A stretch of 64,000 bases of DNA, from contig CAUJHZ010000006.1 in NCBI GenBank assembly GCA_963205185.1, positions 62,001 to 126,000 of the forward strand, given 5' to 3'. A model generated the notes under the pieces. The model was not told the DNA's origin and did no database searches. It saw nothing but the letters and a program-made list of their open reading frames with translations. A program made the position numbers and the translations under genes. Within the stretch, counting starts at the first letter, position 1, and each line of letters starts with the position of its first letter. Source of the stretch: Planctomycetota bacterium (GTDB lineage Bacteria; Planctomycetota; Phycisphaerae; Phycisphaerales; UBA5793). Below, piece by piece: positions 61,699 to 64,000 of the stretch.

Positions 61699-63513
61699 TC
61701 AGGGGTGGAACGGCCAGATCACCGGCGCCAGGCACGAGGTGATCGTCCACATCGTGAGGTTCAGCGGTATCCCGACGCGGAAGTAATCGGTGAACTTGTA
61801 CCCGCCCGGGCCGAGCACCATGAGATTGGTCTGGTAGCCGATGGGCGTCGAGAAGCTTGCCGACGCCGCCATCATGACCGACATGGCATACGGCGTGAAA
61901 TCAACGTTCAACTGCTGCGAGATCGAGTGGGCGATGGGAAACACGAGCACTGCCGCGGCGTTATTGGTGATGAGTTCAGTAAAGAGCATCGTTACGCCGT
62001 AGATAATGATCAGCGTGGTCCACGGGTTGTCCGAAGCCAGACCGACGAGCGAATGTGCGATCGACTGCGCTGCCCCGGTTACTTCGAGCGCGTTGCCAAG
62101 GCCGAACGAGGCCGCAATCACGACGACGACCTGCCAATCGACGCTCTTGCGCGCGATGTTGCCAGGCACGCAGCGCGTGATGATCATCAGGCCCGCCGCG
62201 GTCATGGCGCCCACGAGAACCGGCACGCCGAATAGCGTAATCGCGGTGATCATCCCCGCGAGAATGAGCATCGCCAGCACGGCTTTCTCGTGCCTTGGCG
62301 GATTCGAATTCTCGATCTTGCTGACGAGGTAGAAGTCGCGGCTGTTGCGCTGCTGTTCGGCAAAGTTCGGATGCGCTTCGAGCAGCAGTGTGTCGCCGGC
62401 GCGGACCACGATGTCGCCGATCTTCTTCTTGATGCGCTCGCCGTTGCGGGCGACGGCGATGACCACCGCGTTGTAGACCGTGCGGAACTGGCCGTCGCGG
62501 ATGGTCTTGCCCACCAGGCCGCAGGTGTCGGAAACGACCGCCTCGATGAGGCACCGCTGGACGCGCGGCGCATCGAGTTTGAACACCTGATCGCTCGCGG
62601 GAGTGAGGCCGCGCACGCGATGCAGATCAACAATTGAGTCCACGATGCCGACGAATATGAGGCGATCGCCGGCAAGCAGCTTCTCAGTAGGTCCCACGGC
62701 AGGAAGCACCTGTCCCTGGCGATCGATCTCGGCGAGGAACAAGCCGGTGAGTTGACGCAGGCCCGCCTCCTCGATCGTCTTGCCGATGAGCGGCCCGTTG
62801 GCGTCCACCGTCATCTCCACCGTATAGGCACGCGGGTCGTCCTGCGGGCTCAGCGGCGGCTTGCGGTCCGGCAGCAGCCAGCGGCTGAACACGAGCAGGT
62901 AGGCGATGCCTACGGCACAACACGGCACGCCCACCCAGGCGATGTCGAACATGCCGATCGGCTCGCGCTCCGGGAAACTCTGCAGCCACAGGCCGGCAAC
63001 CACCAGGTTCGTGCTTGTGCCGATGAGCGTGCACGTGCCGCCGAAGATCGCGGCGTAACTGAGCGGGATCATCAGTTTCGAAACGCTGAGGTGGTGCTGC
63101 TTGGCCCACTCCGTGACAGCCGGGATCAGCATGGCCACGAGCGGCGTGTTGTTCATGACGGCGCTGAAGCCTGCCACGGGCAGCATGAGCCGCGCCTGGG
63201 CTGCGACGATGTTTTTTGGACGGCCCAGGAGCCGCTGCCCCAGCCAGGTCACGCCGCCGGTTTCCTGCAGCCCGGCCACGACCACGAAAAGGACGGCGAC
63301 GGTCAGCATGCCCTCGTTGGCCATTCCAGCGACGGCCTCTTTGGGGGTCAGGATGCCCATGAGGACCAGCAGCGTCACGCCGCCGACGATGAGCACGTCG
63401 GTGCTCACGCGGTTCCAGATGAGCATGACGAGAATGAGCAGGATGACGCCGACCGTGGCCCACGCCTGCCACGACGGGGGCGCTTGAGGCTGAGCGCCGG
63501 CCTGCGCGAGCAT
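61699..63513 (-). CDS. SLC13/DASS-type anion transporter with TrkA-C domains
   Basis: The roughly 604-residue product has about ten helices. The two family motifs are FSAVMNNTPLVAMLIPAV and, in the second half, LITNNAAAVLVFPIA. Two TrkA-C/RCK-C-like domains lie between the helix blocks (about residues 180-370), which may regulate transport by a bound ligand. Sulfate, phosphate or dicarboxylates are possible substrates. The ATG at 63513 is preferred to a TTG at 63600. Confidence 0.87.
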   Translation of the reverse strand: MLAQAGAQPQAPPSWQAWATVGVILLILVMLIWNRVSTDVLIVGGVTLLVLMGILTPKEAVAGMANEGMLTVAVLFVVVAGLQETGGVTWLGQRLLGRPKNIVAAQARLMLPVAGFSAVMNNTPLVAMLIPAVTEWAKQHHLSVSKLMIPLSYAAIFGGTCTLIGTSTNLVVAGLWLQSFPEREPIGMFDIAWVGVPCCAVGIAYLLVFSRWLLPDRKPPLSPQDDPRAYTVEMTVDANGPLIGKTIEEAGLRQLTGLFLAEIDRQGQVLPAVGPTEKLLAGDRLIFVGIVDSIVDLHRVRGLTPASDQVFKLDAPRVQRCLIEAVVSDTCGLVGKTIRDGQFRTVYNAVVIAVARNGERIKKKIGDIVVRAGDTLLLEAHPNFAEQQRNSRDFYLVSKIENSNPPRHEKAVLAMLILAGMITAITLFGVPVLVGAMTAAGLMIITRCVPGNIARKSVDWQVVVVIAASFGLGNALEVTGAAQSIAHSLVGLASDNPWTTLIIIYGVTMLFTELITNNAAAVLVFPIAHSISQQLNVDFTPYAMSVMMAASASFSTPIGYQTNLMVLGPGGYKFTDYFRVGIPLNLTMWTITSCLAPVIWPFHP

Positions 63514-63704
63514 GGTCAGAGCGGTATGAATCACGATCGAAGCGTTCCCATCCAATCGCACGGTCCTGCCGGCGGCAGGGCCGATAAGGATAGCCGGCAA
63601 GCAGCGCGATCTGGACTTTACATCGGTCAGGTCACCGATTCACAACACTTCTTGCCCGCGCCCACTGGCTTGGGGGAATGGCCTCGACGCAGTACAATGC
63701 CGAC

Positions 63705-64000
63705 ATGGCCACCAACACCACCAGCCTCGCCAGCCGCGTCTCCGAACTGATCGCACAGGACCTCGATTACCTCATCGGGTTCCGCCACGATCTGCACGCC
63801 CACCCTGAACTGAAATACAAAGAGCAGCGAACGAGCCGGCGCGTGCGCGAGGAACTCGCCGCCGCAGGAATCGAGTTCGTCGGCGATCTCGCGGGAGGAA
63901 CGGGTGTGCTGGCGCATCTGCCCGGCAGCCGCCGCGACGACGCGATCGGCCTGCGGGCCGACATGGATGCGCTGCCCATCGTCGAAGAGAACGAGATCGA
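63705..64000 (+). CDS. M20 family amidohydrolase, N-terminal part (cut by window edge)
   Basis: The first 98 residues are visible. DLDYLIGFRHDLHAHPELKY is the N-terminal motif of the M20D group (N-acyl amino acid or IAA-amino acid hydrolases), and IGLRADMDALPIVE holds the metal-binding aspartate. The ATG at 63705 is used; an in-frame ATG at 63678 with a GGGGGA upstream is also possible. It is divergent from the SLC13 gene. Confidence 0.88.
   Translation, partial: MATNTTSLASRVSELIAQDLDYLIGFRHDLHAHPELKYKEQRTSRRVREELAAAGIEFVGDLAGGTGVLAHLPGSRRDDAIGLRADMDALPIVEENEI

Overview
The window is GC-rich bacterial chromosome with densely packed genes, short spacers, frequent ATGA or TGATG overlaps and mostly Shine-Dalgarno starts. 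Several features point to a planctomycete, probably of the Phycisphaerae type. These are an adjacent DUF1501/DUF1800 pair, secreted proteins with an IPLPAP-type PEP-CTERM tail, membrane proteins with a CxxCGY...CPECG zinc ribbon, and a SecA-like ATPase in an export-type operon. The taxonomic placement is inference; no rRNA or other marker gene is present. I saw no tRNA, rRNA, CRISPR array, insertion sequence or phage module.

Layout. 1-6.2 kb: the end of mnmE, a membrane-anchored protein, an RluD-type pseudouridine synthase, a cardiolipin synthase, and a reverse-strand trio (LeuD-like, CYTH, metallo-beta-lactamase fold). 6.3-14.1 kb: a five-gene operon of HlyD adaptor, DUF3467 protein, GAF-HlyD fusion, PqqD/M50 protease/HlyD fusion and a short SecA paralogue. 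This is the strongest candidate for an undescribed system, apparently for peptide or protein export or processing. 14.2-22.3 kb: a secreted kelch protein, a TlpA-like thioredoxin lipoprotein or secreted protein, transaldolase, a HAD phosphatase, and the DUF1501/DUF1800 pair. 22.4-28.6 kb: ROK sugar kinase coupled to a glycogen-debranching enzyme, MoxR ATPase, ClpS, and a glycosyltransferase. 28.6-31.0 kb: an iscS-iscU-iscA-type Fe-S operon with a perfect dyad upstream and a clear terminator downstream.

31-43 kb: two small membrane genes (one interrupted by an in-frame stop), SMI1/KNR4, an M24 peptidase, a STAS protein, a rhomboid protease with TPR-like tail, and citrate synthase. There follows an overlapping trio of zinc-ribbon membrane protein, Tes-like radical SAM enzyme and Lgt-like transferase, a possible lipid-modification unit. 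A peroxiredoxin and two tandem CxxCH proteins come next. The CxxCH proteins share a four-cysteine C-terminal domain with the kelch protein. 43-52.6 kb: a reverse-strand cbb3 oxidase cluster (CcoG, membrane protein, diheme cytochrome lipoprotein, CcoN, CcoO, two small membrane subunits, CcoI copper ATPase, SafE-type protein). It faces an Rrf2 regulator across a spacer that holds a dyad.

52.6-64 kb: a frameshifted alpha/beta hydrolase, a zinc-ribbon membrane protein with an EEP-family phosphohydrolase, a TPM-domain operon, a secreted protein, three PEP-CTERM proteins (one behind an unusually hairpin-rich leader), an SLC13 transporter with TrkA-C domains, and the start of an M20 amidohydrolase cut by the window edge.
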